The position numbers were made by a program, and so were the translations under genes. Positions 38,251 through 48,384 of a DNA stretch of 64,000 bases are shown one piece after another. Origin of the DNA: Marsupella aquatica (Eukaryota > Marchantiophyta). Positions within the stretch are counted from its first letter, which is position 1. Each line of letters starts with the position of its first letter. Below the pieces are notes generated by a model. The model had not been told where the DNA came from. It made no database searches and saw only the letters and a program-made list of their open reading frames with translations. The stretch is taken from contig OZ316895.1 in the NCBI GenBank assembly GCA_973895155.1, forward strand, positions 3,782,001-3,846,000, read 5' to 3'.

Positions 38251-39010
38251 CGGGTATTCAAATTGCCGAACAAGACTCGAAGCGAACGAATCGAAGAAGC
38301 TTTCTTCGTGCGTGCGTGCGAGTTTACCACTTTACGGCCTCCAAACGATTGTACCGCCAAAATGGGACCACTGTTGAGCTTGCTTATTTTCGGACTCCCA
38401 TGCTCTTAGTATTGCCTATTGAGACTCGTGTAATACGACTAAGGGTCAGGCGGAGACTCGCTTGACCCACTTTGGTCTTGGCAATGCTTGCATGGACCGT
38501 TTAATGTATATTTTAATGAGTCGGCAGGGGGTTACTAGGGTGTAACCCTGTGACCAGAAAGTAAAGAATAGTTGGTTGGTGGATTACAGAAAGCTTTCTT
38601 GAGCGTTTGGGTTCAAACTAAAACCCCAACCCATACCATCTCTATGGTATGCAAGTGAGGTATGGTAAAGAGTTATTGATCATGAGTTTCTGGGTAACAA
38701 ATTATGGAAATAGCAAGGACCTCCACAAATTATTACACACCAATAACCTATATTTTGCATATATGAGCAAGTTTTGGACTTGTTTGTTTGGTATTTCACT
38801 TCTAGTAGTCATGGGTTTAGCATTTAATGTTGTCCTGTAGCTTAGTATGGCTTGGGGATTTTTGACTCTCATCACTATGACCCTGCATTAAGAATGTTCA
38901 AAAAAGCCCAGGTGCCACCGCTTAGCTTGTTCTCACATTCCGGACAGAGGGTTACAGCCTAGTAAGCCCTGCTTCATCTCACATTCTGGGACACAGGGTT
39001 ACAAGCCTAG
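38251..39010. other. Spacer related to the 32 kb repeat family
   Basis: At about 38,527-38,640 GGGGGTTACTAGGGTGTAAC, CCAGAAAGTAAAGAA and GGTTCAAACTAAAACCCC follow the same order as GGGGTTAC, CAGAAAATGAAGAAATG and CAGACTAGAACCCC at 32.2-32.8 kb. ACATTC-GG-ACAGAGGGTTACA then recurs at 38,935 and 38,978. No gene. Confidence 0.45.
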
Positions 39011-39014
39011 TAAG

Positions 39015-39545
39015 CCCCCACCCCCCGGTTTGAACTTGTTGGACAAATTGGGTCATTGGCGACCGACATCCAACACATGTCGTCCCGATCGATCCCGGCC
39101 GGGTAACCGTGGTCGGGTCGGGTGAGAGTTGGGTCGGTCAGAGGGAGTCGACGGGAGTTGGGGGTGGGCGGTGCAGGCGGTCGGGAGGCAGTAGGTCGGT
39201 CAGGGGTTCGGGAGTCCATGGTCGGTCGGGGGGGTCAGTCGGGGGCGGGTATTCGGGTTTAGGGGGAGGTCGGGTGAGAGTCGGGGGCGGGGGTCAGAGT
39301 GAAAGGTCGGGTGGAGGTCGGGGTGAAAGGTCGGGAGCCGGGGGCGGGTCGGGTGGGAGTCGGTCGGGTGGGGGTCGGGCAGGGGTTGGTTGGGTGGGGG
39401 TCGGCGGGAGTCGGTCGGGGGAGGGATCGGGAGTAGATTTAGGGTTCGCGAGGAAAGTCGGGCGATTAGGGTTTGTGCCGGCCGGGAGGCAGTCGGGAGG
39501 CCGAAGCGGGGGGAGAGGGGATAAAAGGGGAAGAGGCCCAACCTC
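39015..39545. repeat. G-rich island of GTCGGG-like repeats
   Basis: Strong G/C skew with degenerate GTCGGG, GGTCGGGTG and GGGGGCGGG units over about 430 bp; potential G-quadruplexes on the plus strand. It begins after CCGGTTTGAACTTG (39,025), the same phrase that borders the 19.4 kb island. Gly/Arg/Ser frames here (179 residues plus, 113 minus) are compositional artefacts. Confidence 0.7.
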
Positions 39546-40330
39546 CTCCCTCATTGTGTTTGTTTTGCAGGAGGAGAGTGGAGAAGGAGGGGAGGAGAAG
39601 GAGGGGAGGAGGAGGAGAGGAAGACATAAGGTAAGGTTTTGTTTTTAGTTTTATGTTTGGTTTATTTTTTGTATGTGTTTAGTGTTTTTTTTTGTATGTT
39701 GGTGTTATGTTTTGTATTTTGTATTGGTTCACTTGTGTTTCCTTTGTCATTTGTAACTTTATTTTTAGATAAATGGAGGGATATAAAGAGAATCCTGTAC
39801 GTGTGTGTTTGGCGCTTCGGCTCGACATGTGGTATTTCGTACAGGAGTCTCTAATATCACCTTAACAATTTATGATCATTTGTAAATTGAGTGAAACGTT
39901 TATGCCGATAGAGAAACCCATGTACGCAGGCTTGGAGTTTCGGCTCAGCATGTGATATTTTGCATGGGTGTCACGATTTGCTGAAAATGTTTTCACTCGA
40001 TCGACAAATGGTTCTTAAATTATAGATATCACCTAGATTGAAGTAAGAATGTTATAACCTTGAAAGAAAAGAAAATTGTTGTGCCTATGTTTGGAGCTTT
40101 GGCTCGGCATGGGATAATTCACAATTGTATTCTCCCTTCTTTTATCGTTGTGACATTCAAAACATTAATAAGAATGAAATGAAATAAAAGTATAAAATGG
40201 GAGAGATAGTGCGTAACAATTCATCTCGATCCGTGAATTTCAGGGTTTCTTTGTCGATAGTTTATTGGAAGAATTATTTTGGAGTGGTAAGGTTTTACTC
40301 CTTTCACCACGTATCATTCCGGTGAAGCCA
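39546..40330 (+). promoter_or_regulatory. T-rich leader with a thrice repeated GGCTTCGGCTC-like motif
   Basis: Precedes the kinase-like coding block. A G/A-rich tract with a possible splice donor (AGACATAAG/GTAAGG near 39,630) leads into a T-rich stretch. A phrase of the form TTTGG(C/A)GCTT(C/T)GGCTCG(A/G)CATG followed by GATATTT-CA recurs near 39,808, 39,930 and 40,090. It may be a 5' UTR or intron of the downstream gene; repeat function is unknown. Confidence 0.4.
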
Positions 40331-40332
40331 CA

Positions 40333-41932
40333 ATGGAGTCTCCTTTTCGTGCAGAATATAGACAATTGTTGGAAACGATCACGAAAGTTTTGGATGAGGG
40401 GGGTGAACCGGATAGGATTGCTCTGGAGTCACTCAAGAATGCACGAAAGACTCTTGAGTATGCAGTAACTCCAACCAAAGTGATTGGGAAGAGGAAAAAA
40501 AGAGGGGGGAATATTGAGGTCAAACATGTTCGATTCAACGTGGTAGTGGCAATATGGAAAAGAGTACTGTATCGTTACACTCAACCACATCAATATGAGG
40601 CGAATGCGTTTGAGATGGAGTTCACCAGGCACGGTCTGAAAGGATACAAGAAGTTTGTGAACGAGATAACCCGTTGTATGCGTGAAAGTGTGGAGGATGA
40701 AGAGAATTTCACAAGAGAACAGATGGAGGCATTTCTAGTTGATTGTGAGAAACCAGCTGGATTTATTAACAATGTGGCATTGAACTTGGAGATGAATATT
40801 TGGGATGTGTTGATGGCCAAATTGAGTCAGGATGATAGTACTTTACTTGGAAACCCTGGGATGTATAAGCACAAGAGGAGTTTGTTATCAACTTGGAGTA
40901 AAGAGTTGGCAATGGCAAAAGCAGAAAGTAATGTCAAATATGCAAACAAAGTGATGCAGTTTGGGGATGTCAATATCAAAAGCGATTCAAAAGGAACACG
41001 TCCATCACGTGTAGTCCTAGAGGTTAGGAGTATTCATTTCCTTAAGCTTGAGCAGGTGCAAAATGCAAATTCCATCGGGAAAGGTGTTGAAGGAGACGTT
41101 TACACTTGTCACGTTTTAGATTGTCCCCTTATTCCAATGAATGTCACACTGGTTGCCAAAAGATTCAAAAAAGGTGATAGGCAGAAGAGAATAACAGATG
41201 CATTACAGGAAATGCTTATGGGAGGATTGAATCACAAGGGAATTGTTGGGGCTTTGGCAATGACTATTGATGATCCGCCAAGACTTGTTTATGATCACTA
41301 CAATGGAGGTGATTTGGGAAGCTTCATAGATAAGTGCGGATTATGGTCAAAGAGCAAAGGGAAATCATAGGGTATCTCCAACATTGATTTCAAGTTTGTT
41401 TCTGAGAAGAAAGTTTTTCTAGAGAACCGTTTGGGAATCTCCTTGGCGTTGCTTGAGACGCTACAATATTTGCATGACCACGGACGATTCCATTGTGATC
41501 TTCACTTTGGAAATATTCTTCTTCATTTCGACTATGAGGAGGATGTAATTATCAGGGTGTATATATGTTGACTTATGTGATTTTGGCTTGTCCAAACATA
41601 AGTCACAGTGCAAATTACCAGAGAATCGAATGTGGTCTACTCTTGCAGATAAATTTGTAGCCTATCAAAAACAATATCCATAATTGGCTCCTGAGCTTGT
41701 TTCACCCACTCCAGTAGAGTATAGCCAAGCTACTGACATATATGCTTTGGGCAACATTTTTGAGAGTCTATTTTTAGAGAATTGGGATGGAGCGTCCATG
41801 AGGACACGGTGGTTGGGTAGGGGTTGGAATGCCTTGGAACATGGTCCTAAATTGGAAGCTATGGTTCGTGATATGATGGCCACAGATGTTAAGAAAAGGC
41901 ATGATTGTGCCTTTTGGAGTTTGAACCTTTAA
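40333..41932 (+). pseudogene. Protein kinase-like gene, broken
   Basis: An intact N-terminal frame of 345 codons (40,333-41,370) carries a helical N-terminal region without recognised domain, then the kinase N-lobe: glycine loop GKGVEGDVYTC, a Lys strand TLVAKRFK, helix C with EMLMGGLNHKGIV and hinge LVYDHYNGGDLGSF. Coding continues past a TAG (41,368-41,370) in the same frame to catalytic loop GRFHCDLHFGNILL. A frameshift near 41,560-41,572 then leads to VDLCDFGLSK, and a TAA at 41,681-41,683 falls just before LAPEL. All main kinase motifs are recognisable (HxD, DFG, APE), with Cys in place of the Arg of HRD. Single exon, AT-rich. At least three disabling lesions, so probably a pseudogene or silenced element gene. 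Kinase assignment is secure; the subfamily is unknown. Confidence 0.85.
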
Positions 41933-42130
41933 GGATTGTAGACTATTTGCACAAAATAGTCCTTATCTTAGGGATTAGAGATTACAAGGTTGATCCAACA
42001 ATTACCTCATGAAGGCATTAACATTGACATGGTTTATATGAAGTGATATGCTCATATTGTTGTATATTTTGTTTTGATCAATATTTGAGTTTGTTCTAAA
42101 TTTGTTTTTACGTTTGTAGATTGTGCAAAC

Positions 42131-43345
42131 ATGCCACGCTGGGATTTGGAATCTGATGATGACAAAGATACAAATATCAAACATGATCCTATAATCATGC
42201 AAGATGCTCAAGATGCTTACTACAATGATTTTGATGATGATGATGTTCATGGGAACTTGCTACATCCAATAATTGGGCCGGAAGATGAGTCACAACCCAA
42301 TGTTTGTAATATTGCTATGGCCACCCAAAACTCCTTGCAAAACATAACAAAGTTGGAGGATGGTAGTATCGATTTGGAATAGAATATTGTAGCAAAAAAT
42401 GTCAAACCTCCTCATGATGAGTGGCCCATCAATGCAAAAGAATTGGAGATTCTGATGCCCAAAGCAGAGTTCCAGAAATTTGCACGAATGCTTTTTGATG
42501 ATCCGGAAATGTGGGAAACCAGATCTTGGTCATAGGAGAAATTTACTATCTCAAAGATAACATATCGAGCGGTTGCCACGCATTGGCAACAAAGATTTTG
42601 AGAATATGCTCCAAACAAGGCAAATGGGAAAATTAGATCTATTTATCCTCCATTTATTCAATGTTTGATTGGAGAGTTCATTCTGAATTGGAAGGTGGAT
42701 TACCGTTGGAAAAATAATGATGGCAAGGTGACCCATCAGGTGCATAAATCAGTGCATGCTATTGCAGCAAATAGAGGCAAAAGTGCAAAGAAAGATGTTC
42801 CAATCGGTACTTCCAACAAGGGGTGCAAAAGAAAGATGGATGATGCGCAATAGGGCAATACACAACAAAAGGAGAAAACAACTGCTATTTCACAATTTTT
42901 TGTGAAGCCTGAGGCATCAACCACAACAAGCAATGTGGAGTACGTCTACCAACAAAAGAAAACCAAACCTTTCAGGCGTTGGGAGTAGAACTCCACATGT
43001 AATCAACATCGATACTTTGAATCCGAACAAGGGTTGAATGAGCATGCAACATGTATGCAAGAGTTTGGGAGCAAAGGTTGGCGATCTCATTGAGAAGAAT
43101 CTTTCCACAAAATACGTAGTTGAGCTTTGTGAATCTGGCACCATTGAAAGGTACAAGGCAAAACTACAAGAGGCTGAATTGAAGATAAAGTTGCTAGAAA
43201 AGATGCACATGGAATCGGCAAACAATTTTGAGGTGAAGGCTCGGGGGTTTTACTTCCACAAAAATGACATATCACGTGCGACAAAGGATAGGGTCATTTT
43301 ATTGGTTCTAAGGGAAGACTTAAGAATTTTTGTAGAAGAACAATA
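42131..43345 (+). pseudogene. Unknown protein with acidic and Lys-rich parts, broken in several places
   Basis: A plus-strand series of open pieces: an acidic frame at 42,131-42,382 (ESDDDKD, DDDDVHGN), continuing beyond a TAG as DEWPINAKELEILMPKAEFQ, then a Lys/Asn-rich part (42,665-42,853) rich in HQVHKSVHAIAANRGKSAKK, and a helical part at 43,038-43,346 with AKLQEAELKIKLLEKMHMES. Stops interrupt the frame at 42,380, 42,532, 42,598 and 42,851. I recognise no family. Strand and spacing suggest it follows the kinase as part of the same old gene or gene set. Confidence 0.5.
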
Positions 43346-43517
43346 GGGTCTTTTAAATTCAATTTTGAGACTTGTAAGAACATTAGGGTCTTTTTAATCC
43401 AATTTTTAGAATATTCCAAGAATATTCCAACTTTATAGGGGTTAAAAAATAAAATTCTTACATTTTAGGGGGTCCAAGGCCTAAAAACGTCGCAGGCGAT
43501 GGGGAGGTTCCCATATA

Positions 43518-44070
43518 GTGAGACCCCCAAGGGTGAAAGAATACAAGGTTCAATTGTTTGACAAGATGGAAGAAATCAAGAAGATGACTCAACGACTTGC
43601 CCAAAGAGAAGTTCAACATAATGAAGTGGCAGAACTTCAGAAGAAGAACAAAGTCATCAACGATTTTCAAAATGACATTGCATCTAATCAGCTCATCATA
43701 ACAAATCTGTAGCACGAGATAGATAATTTCAACCATGGTGATTTGGAATGTGAGTCAAAGAAAGATGGGTCAGAAGATTTTGTTCACATGTAGATCATTT
43801 ATCCTACAGGATCCAACAACCTTTTTCCGGATGTGGAGGCTAGTGTTGAAGGCATTCAAAAATATTTTGATAAGTGGAAAAAGGGTGATAATATGGCAGT
43901 ATTTGTTCGTGAAAAAGATGACAAGTGTACTTGGTGCCTATATCCATGGGGTCCTGAATCTTTCTCCATATTGGGAACTTGTGGTCATATATGACATCAT
44001 GCTTGCTTGTTTAGATGGTTGAAGAAGAGCAGAAAATGTTGGTGTTGCACACCATTTCATCAACGCTAAT
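43518..44070 (+). pseudogene. Coiled coil plus RING-like finger, broken
   Basis: First a coiled-coil frame (43,518-43,712; LFDKMEEIKKMTQRLAQREV and ELQKKNKVINDF). Past a TAG it continues as EIDNFNHGDLECESKKDGSE and, past another TAG, to a zinc-finger-like segment at about 43,920-44,070: CTWC, then ILGTCGHIY, then after one frameshift ACLFRWLKKSRKCWCC. The order Cys-x2-Cys, Cys-Gly-His, Cys-Leu, Cys-x2-Cys is that of a RING finger, the E2-binding module of ubiquitin ligases, but the sixth-ligand region has Asp where His or Cys is expected. Probably decayed. RING call is moderate because it needs a frameshift. Confidence 0.55.
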
Positions 44071-44084
44071 ACGAGCAACGAGGA

Positions 44085-44396
44085 TTGTTGAACCAAATGC
44101 CATCAATGGAGAGTCAACAAGCCACTGATGAAATGATAGAAGAGGGTGTAGCGATGACGCAAATAGATCCCACTCCAATTGAACACTTTACAATCAATGA
44201 GTATAATTTGTCAGATGACGAATTTGACAGGTTGCTCCTAAGTGGTCGATTCAATGAATGGAAGGAATATGTTGCAGCCAATCAACCATCAGTAGATGAG
44301 AAAAATATGCAACGATCTATTCGTCGTTATCGACGACGTCAAGAACGGGCAAAAGTGAAAGCAGAAGCAGTAGACTTCAACGGCAAAAGGAATTGA
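44085..44396 (+). CDS. Small basic-tailed hypothetical protein (103 aa)
   Basis: An open frame of 103 codons right after the RING-like segment on the same strand. It is acidic and Gln/Thr-rich at first (TDEMIEEGVAMTQIDPTP), then DDEFDRLLLSGRFNEWKEYV, and ends in a very basic tail, RSIRRYRRRQERAKVKAEA. No family recognised. It could be the last exon of the broken upstream gene rather than an independent protein. Confidence 0.45.
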   Translation: MLNQMPSMESQQATDEMIEEGVAMTQIDPTPIEHFTINEYNLSDDEFDRLLLSGRFNEWKEYVAANQPSVDEKNMQRSIRRYRRRQERAKVKAEAVDFNGKRN

Positions 44397-44772
44397 ATCC
44401 AATAATCTCTACATTTTGATGTACTTGATCCTTAGAGACTTTTCCTATGCTAGCTCTTGCAAATAGTCTTTGACAATTGTTTTCAACTTTTAATTGTTAA
44501 AGAAAAGTTTGGAGTGACATCATATTTCGTTGAGCTTCTGTGATATGTTTGTGTATCTTCAAGTCTCGCTAAGTGACAATTTTGGGTTCCACTTCAAGAA
44601 AATAGCATTTTGTGCAATATAACCATTTGCAAACGTAGCCACAAACTCCATTAGGCAATATGTAAAGGTTGTCTTTAAATAGAGGGACATGAAAAGGTGA
44701 AGAATCGTGGTATGTTATCATTGCCCTTGGCCAAACAAGTAAACTGGCAAAATTGGGAGTAGAGAAATTTGG

Positions 44773-45075
44773 GATCCATGTTTGTTGACCATGGATATTC
44801 GTTGTTGTCACTTGCTTCGATCTCCATCAACGTGTAGGTCAAATGTTGTGACGCTGGTGTCTACTTGCACAAATGACTCCAACAGTGAGGTGCATTCCAA
44901 GAATGTAACCTTGGATGTACAGTACACTAATTTCTGTACCCCTTTCGGTATTATATGACTACAAGGCGGGAGCCATTTGTGTAACAGACACTAGGGTGGC
45001 AAAATGTGACATACAACTTGATGGAGATCGAACAAAGTGACGACAACGGACATCCAAGGCCGACTGACATGGATC
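44773..45075. repeat. Long fold-back: two ~103-108 bp inverted arms around a ~88 bp loop
   Basis: The arm at about 44,773-44,880 (GATCCATG-TTGT-GACC-TGGAT.. CGATCTCCATCAA.. ACAAATGACTCC) matches the reverse complement of about 44,969-45,075 (GGAGCCATTTGTG.. TTGATGGAGATCG.. CATGGATC) with roughly four bases in five identical along the whole length. The transcript of either strand would form a long imperfect hairpin. Fits a fold-back transposon or a young MIRNA/siRNA hairpin locus. Confidence 0.8.
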
Positions 45076-45090
45076 TCTGACGAAAAGTTG

Positions 45091-45660
45091 TTATTCAGGA
45101 ATTTTAGAGGAACCACTTTGGATTACAACGTATGAAATTACATCATCACAAGTTCTGCACGGCGACAATAACAGTATCAGAGGTGGACTACCATCAACGA
45201 TTATTTCAAGATCGGTGATTGAACGAAGAAGACTGACACCAGAGGAGTTGAGGGATAATAAAAGCAATAGGCCTTTCAATTGGTGGAATTTGGAAGCTAT
45301 GTTGGACCTCCTATCTTGGACTCTTTCAAGGCTTTTGTGAGCGCCAGCAACCTTTGAGGGGTGGACAAATCGCGGCAATGTGGAGAGGAATTGTAGCCAA
45401 CCTTGCCAATCCTTCTGGTCTATAGGTCAGTTACCTTGGGCATCATTGCAGAGTAAACTCACAGAAATTGTGAGACCTGAGAAATCGCGCTTGCTCTCTT
45501 GTTTGTGTCATTTATGTCCGTAATGAAGGATAGACGACCATGAATGGGCGGAATGAGAATTGTAAAATAGATAGGATCATGAAGGGTGGAAAATCCTACT
45601 TTGCCGCTGAATTGGTGTTTGGCGTTCTTTTGTGACATTTGCAACTTTAAAAACATCTTT
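45091..45660 (-). other. Possible relic coding exons, unknown
   Basis: Minus frames at 45,656-45,459 (FTILIPPIHGRLSFITDIND) and 45,378-45,091 (SKVAGAHKSLERVQDRR, then Leu-rich) have protein-like composition, and a donor-like CAG/GTCTCA lies at the end of the first. I recognise no family, and they may be remnants of the adjoining minus-strand block. Confidence 0.3.
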
Positions 45661-45761
45661 CATATGAAACAAAAATTGCTTATATTAAACAAAAAATGAT
45701 ATAACAATAACAGTGTTCACAATAGTAAGAAACCATGCTAATATAGTAGTAAAAACATATC

Positions 45762-46550
45762 TCAAGGTTGTGAAAGGAAATTCCTAGTATTGTTGTTACG
45801 ATTTTGCTGCAAAGCTTGATTCCACTTTTGTTCTGCAGCCCATGCAACTGCATCACGATTGCGAGGTTGTTGAAATCCACCACCAATAGGTCTGTTCGAT
45901 GTATACGGATTTGTTTCACTAGCTCCCCTGTACTCATTAAAGATTATAGCAGCTTGTTGCCATGGTGCATATGTGTTATCCGTAGACCGACCTTGTACAT
46001 CATTGTGTTGTGGAACAAACGGTGATCTGCTTTCCTCCCCCAAATCATGCTTTTCTATGGTAGTGTGTTGTTGAACAAAATATGATCTGTTTTGGTCAAC
46101 ATCATTGTGGACATTCAATGATGGATAAGCCCAAGTTGACTTTGGCTGGGAAGACATATCAAACTCTAAATACAATGATGCATGATCCTCATCTTCAAGT
46201 TGAGACTCGTCAATTGTAGGATACATGTCAAAATTTGTGTCATTCTCCCATTCACCTACATCACTTACGTCTGTATCCGATGGAATACGCGTCAAAAAAT
46301 CATTTTCTTTATCCAATGATAATCCTTGCAGTGCTTCACCAGCATCATCAATTGTATCAAAATCGATGATGTCTTCTTCTCCAACCTCCGCACGTGTTGA
46401 ATCATAGCCTTCATTGTCAAAGCACTCCATGGATACTGGCCTAACACCATCAATTAAAGCTCTTCTTTCCTCATAAAACCCCAATTTAAGGAAAACCGAA
46501 CTTTGGAAATTCCGAAAATCACTAAATATTATTATTTTAATAAAAAGGGG
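45762..46550 (-). CDS. Acidic, Asn/Gln-rich hypothetical protein (about 240 codons or more)
   Basis: Open minus frame from about 46,484 to the TGA at 45,762; the frame stays open toward about 46,540 without a clear ATG, so the 5' end is probably truncated or spliced. It is acidic (GEEDIIDFDTIDDAGEALQG and DTDVSDVGEWENDTNFDMY), and the C terminus is rich in Asn, Gln and Arg (RPIGGGFQQPRNRDAVAWAAEQKWN). Likely intrinsically disordered. No family recognised. It is the most distal member of the minus-strand module chain and is separated from the last HAD module by about 200 bp carrying a diverged palindrome at 46,556-46,575. Confidence 0.5.
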   Translation of the reverse strand, partial: PLFIKIIIFSDFRNFQSSVFLKLGFYEERRALIDGVRPVSMECFDNEGYDSTRAEVGEEDIIDFDTIDDAGEALQGLSLDKENDFLTRIPSDTDVSDVGEWENDTNFDMYPTIDESQLEDEDHASLYLEFDMSSQPKSTWAYPSLNVHNDVDQNRSYFVQQHTTIEKHDLGEESRSPFVPQHNDVQGRSTDNTYAPWQQAAIIFNEYRGASETNPYTSNRPIGGGFQQPRNRDAVAWAAEQKWNQALQQNRNNNTRNFLSQP

Positions 46551-46744
46551 GCGACATGACGCGTGGCTGCACGTGAAACCCTGAAAATGACTGCAATGTC
46601 ACATTTTAACCAATCCAACTTGACGGGACCAAGAGACATGCTCACGCGAATAATAATAATAGAGAAATAAATCTTTGAGATCCTTTATATATGATAACCA
46701 GTATATAAGGAGTTTACAAATAGTTTCTAGAACGACAATACAAA

Positions 46745-47460
46745 TTAATCTGATCTCATGCCGACTATTATTTTGGAAGCGTCCAAAATTGGGCGTCTGT
46801 TAAATTGCTCTACTAGATATCTATCTCCATGCCTCTGAATCACAGGGTCTTCCCATAGAGTATGATTATAATCATAATCTCTAAAAATAGATTTAACTGA
46901 CCAATCTGGATAATCTCTTCCATTGGCAATGACAAGCGGCTCACAAGAGTTTGCTAGCTTGCTAAGATACAGAATCAGCAAGTTAATCAGGAAACTATCG
47001 TCGACCGACCCAAAATATTTGGGCGGAAATAATGATCCAACAACAGGATCTAAACAAGCATGAAATGCATTGGATTTGATAAGCATTATATTTTGCTGCA
47101 GATACGCCTTCGTATAAATTCCAACCTTCTCAAAACACTTTAAAAATATCCGCTTATTTGATGTCACCCAATCGCATAAGTAACAATGAGACTGATCCCA
47201 AATATACTTAAATGAGGCCATTTCCATCGGAGTAAAAATAGATGCTAAAATCTGATCTAAAAGGTTCTTCCCAAGAGAGGACCAGATCCCTACATCGAAA
47301 TTCTCAAAACAGAATCTCAAGAATTCGTGAAGATGAGGCCTTGGAAAAACGTATATATTCCCAATCCGAATTCCAGTTGAGACCGCCATCAGTCGGGAAT
47401 GCGGTGCAGTGTAACAGAGTAGATGCTCCACATCTAAAACTATGAGCCCATTTTCTCTGC
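46745..47460 (-). CDS. FCP1/NIF-like HAD module 3
   Basis: Haloacid-dehalogenase module of the FCP1/NIF type (CTD-phosphatase-like). An acceptor at about 47,445 (ATTACAG/C) puts LIVLDVEHLL in frame, followed by GNIYVFPRPHLHEFLRFCFE, NFDVGIWSS, WDQSHCYLCDW and a C-terminal RDYDYNHTLWEDPVIQRHGD. These match the plant FCP1-like family in order. The canonical DxDxT nucleophile motif reads D-V-E-H-L, so only the first Asp remains and catalysis is doubtful. The frame is open to the stop at 46,745. An in-phase intron at about 47,545-47,446, containing the block's palindrome (47,519-47,536), links it to module 2 upstream. Possibly a pseudophosphatase. Confidence 0.75.
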
Positions 47461-47559
47461 TGTAATGAATCTCCTATAGAGAAACACAAGAAGATGCATG
47501 AGCCCGTATGGATGTAGTCACGCGAATGGTCGCGTCACATATTACAGAGAAAACATCCT

Positions 47560-48271
47560 CTACACTCTGGCCATTGATAAGTGACGTCTGTTGAAGTGCT
47601 TGATAAGAACTTGATCCGCATGTCTCTGCACGTACAGATGCTCCCATATATCCTCGTTCAGATCCCAATCTCGATGTAGATTTCTAATCGACCAGATGGG
47701 ATAATCGAACTTGTTAGCGAACGCAAGACAAAGCCCTGAATTTGATAGCTTTCGTAAATATGGAATGAGGTCATCCCTCAAAAAGACATCATCCAACGAT
47801 CCTTGAAACGACTTAGCGAACAATGATCCGTATACAGCTGTCTAGCATGTATGGGAAGGACAGGCATTAATCTGGATTATATTATTTGGTCGATAATCTT
47901 GAAACATATCACGTAGTCTCTCGATAGATTTGAAGACAACAGTCTTATAATTTTTCTTCACATAACCAAGATTCCAGCAATGATCCCGTGTGAACACATA
48001 TATCAGCTGCGACAGGTCGGTGCTCGACAACACTTCTGAAAGTATCTGATAAACCAATTTATCATCGAGAATAGACCAGACCATCACATCAAAATGATCA
48101 TAACAGAATTTTATAAGATCATGAAGATCCGGCCTTGGAACGACACATAGAGATCCGATACGAATTCCGGGTGTCGACTTGAGCTCAGGAGTATATTTTG
48201 AAACAGAGCACAGGAAGTTTTCCAGTTTTAAAACTAGAAGTTGACGCGACCTGCTCCACTTAGACACCTAT
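47560..48271 (-). pseudogene. FCP1/NIF-like HAD module 2, one internal stop
   Basis: Same fold as module 3. Motif order is RQLLVLKLENFL (where the nucleophile motif should be, with no Asp left), GSLCVVPRPDLHDLIKFCYD, HFDVMVWSI, RDHCWNLGYV, then FQGSLDDVFLRDDLIPYLRK and SIRNLHRDWDLNEDIWEHL. An in-frame TAG at about 47,842 interrupts it at a position where modules 1 and 3 stay open. An acceptor (TTTATAG/GTG) at about 48,270 starts it. Catalytic residues are absent, so it is unlikely to be an enzyme. It lies between the palindromes at 48,314-48,331 and 47,519-47,536. Confidence 0.7.
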
Positions 48272-48384
48272 AAATGAACAATTCGATTCTCATATTATGC
48301 AATTGCAAACAACCACGCGACCGGGCGCGTCACTCCCAAAAGTTCAATTTCAATCAATTTATAAATAATAATTGATAATAAACA

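Noticed and set aside
38008-38409. 133-residue Glu/Arg-rich frame and opposing Leu/Ser-rich frame
   Set aside because: Direct translation of GA microsatellites; codon content follows the dinucleotide repeat.
39109-39648. 179-residue Gly/Ser/Arg-rich frame
   Set aside because: Translation of the GTCGGG-like repeat; no conserved domain, and the opposing strand is open too.
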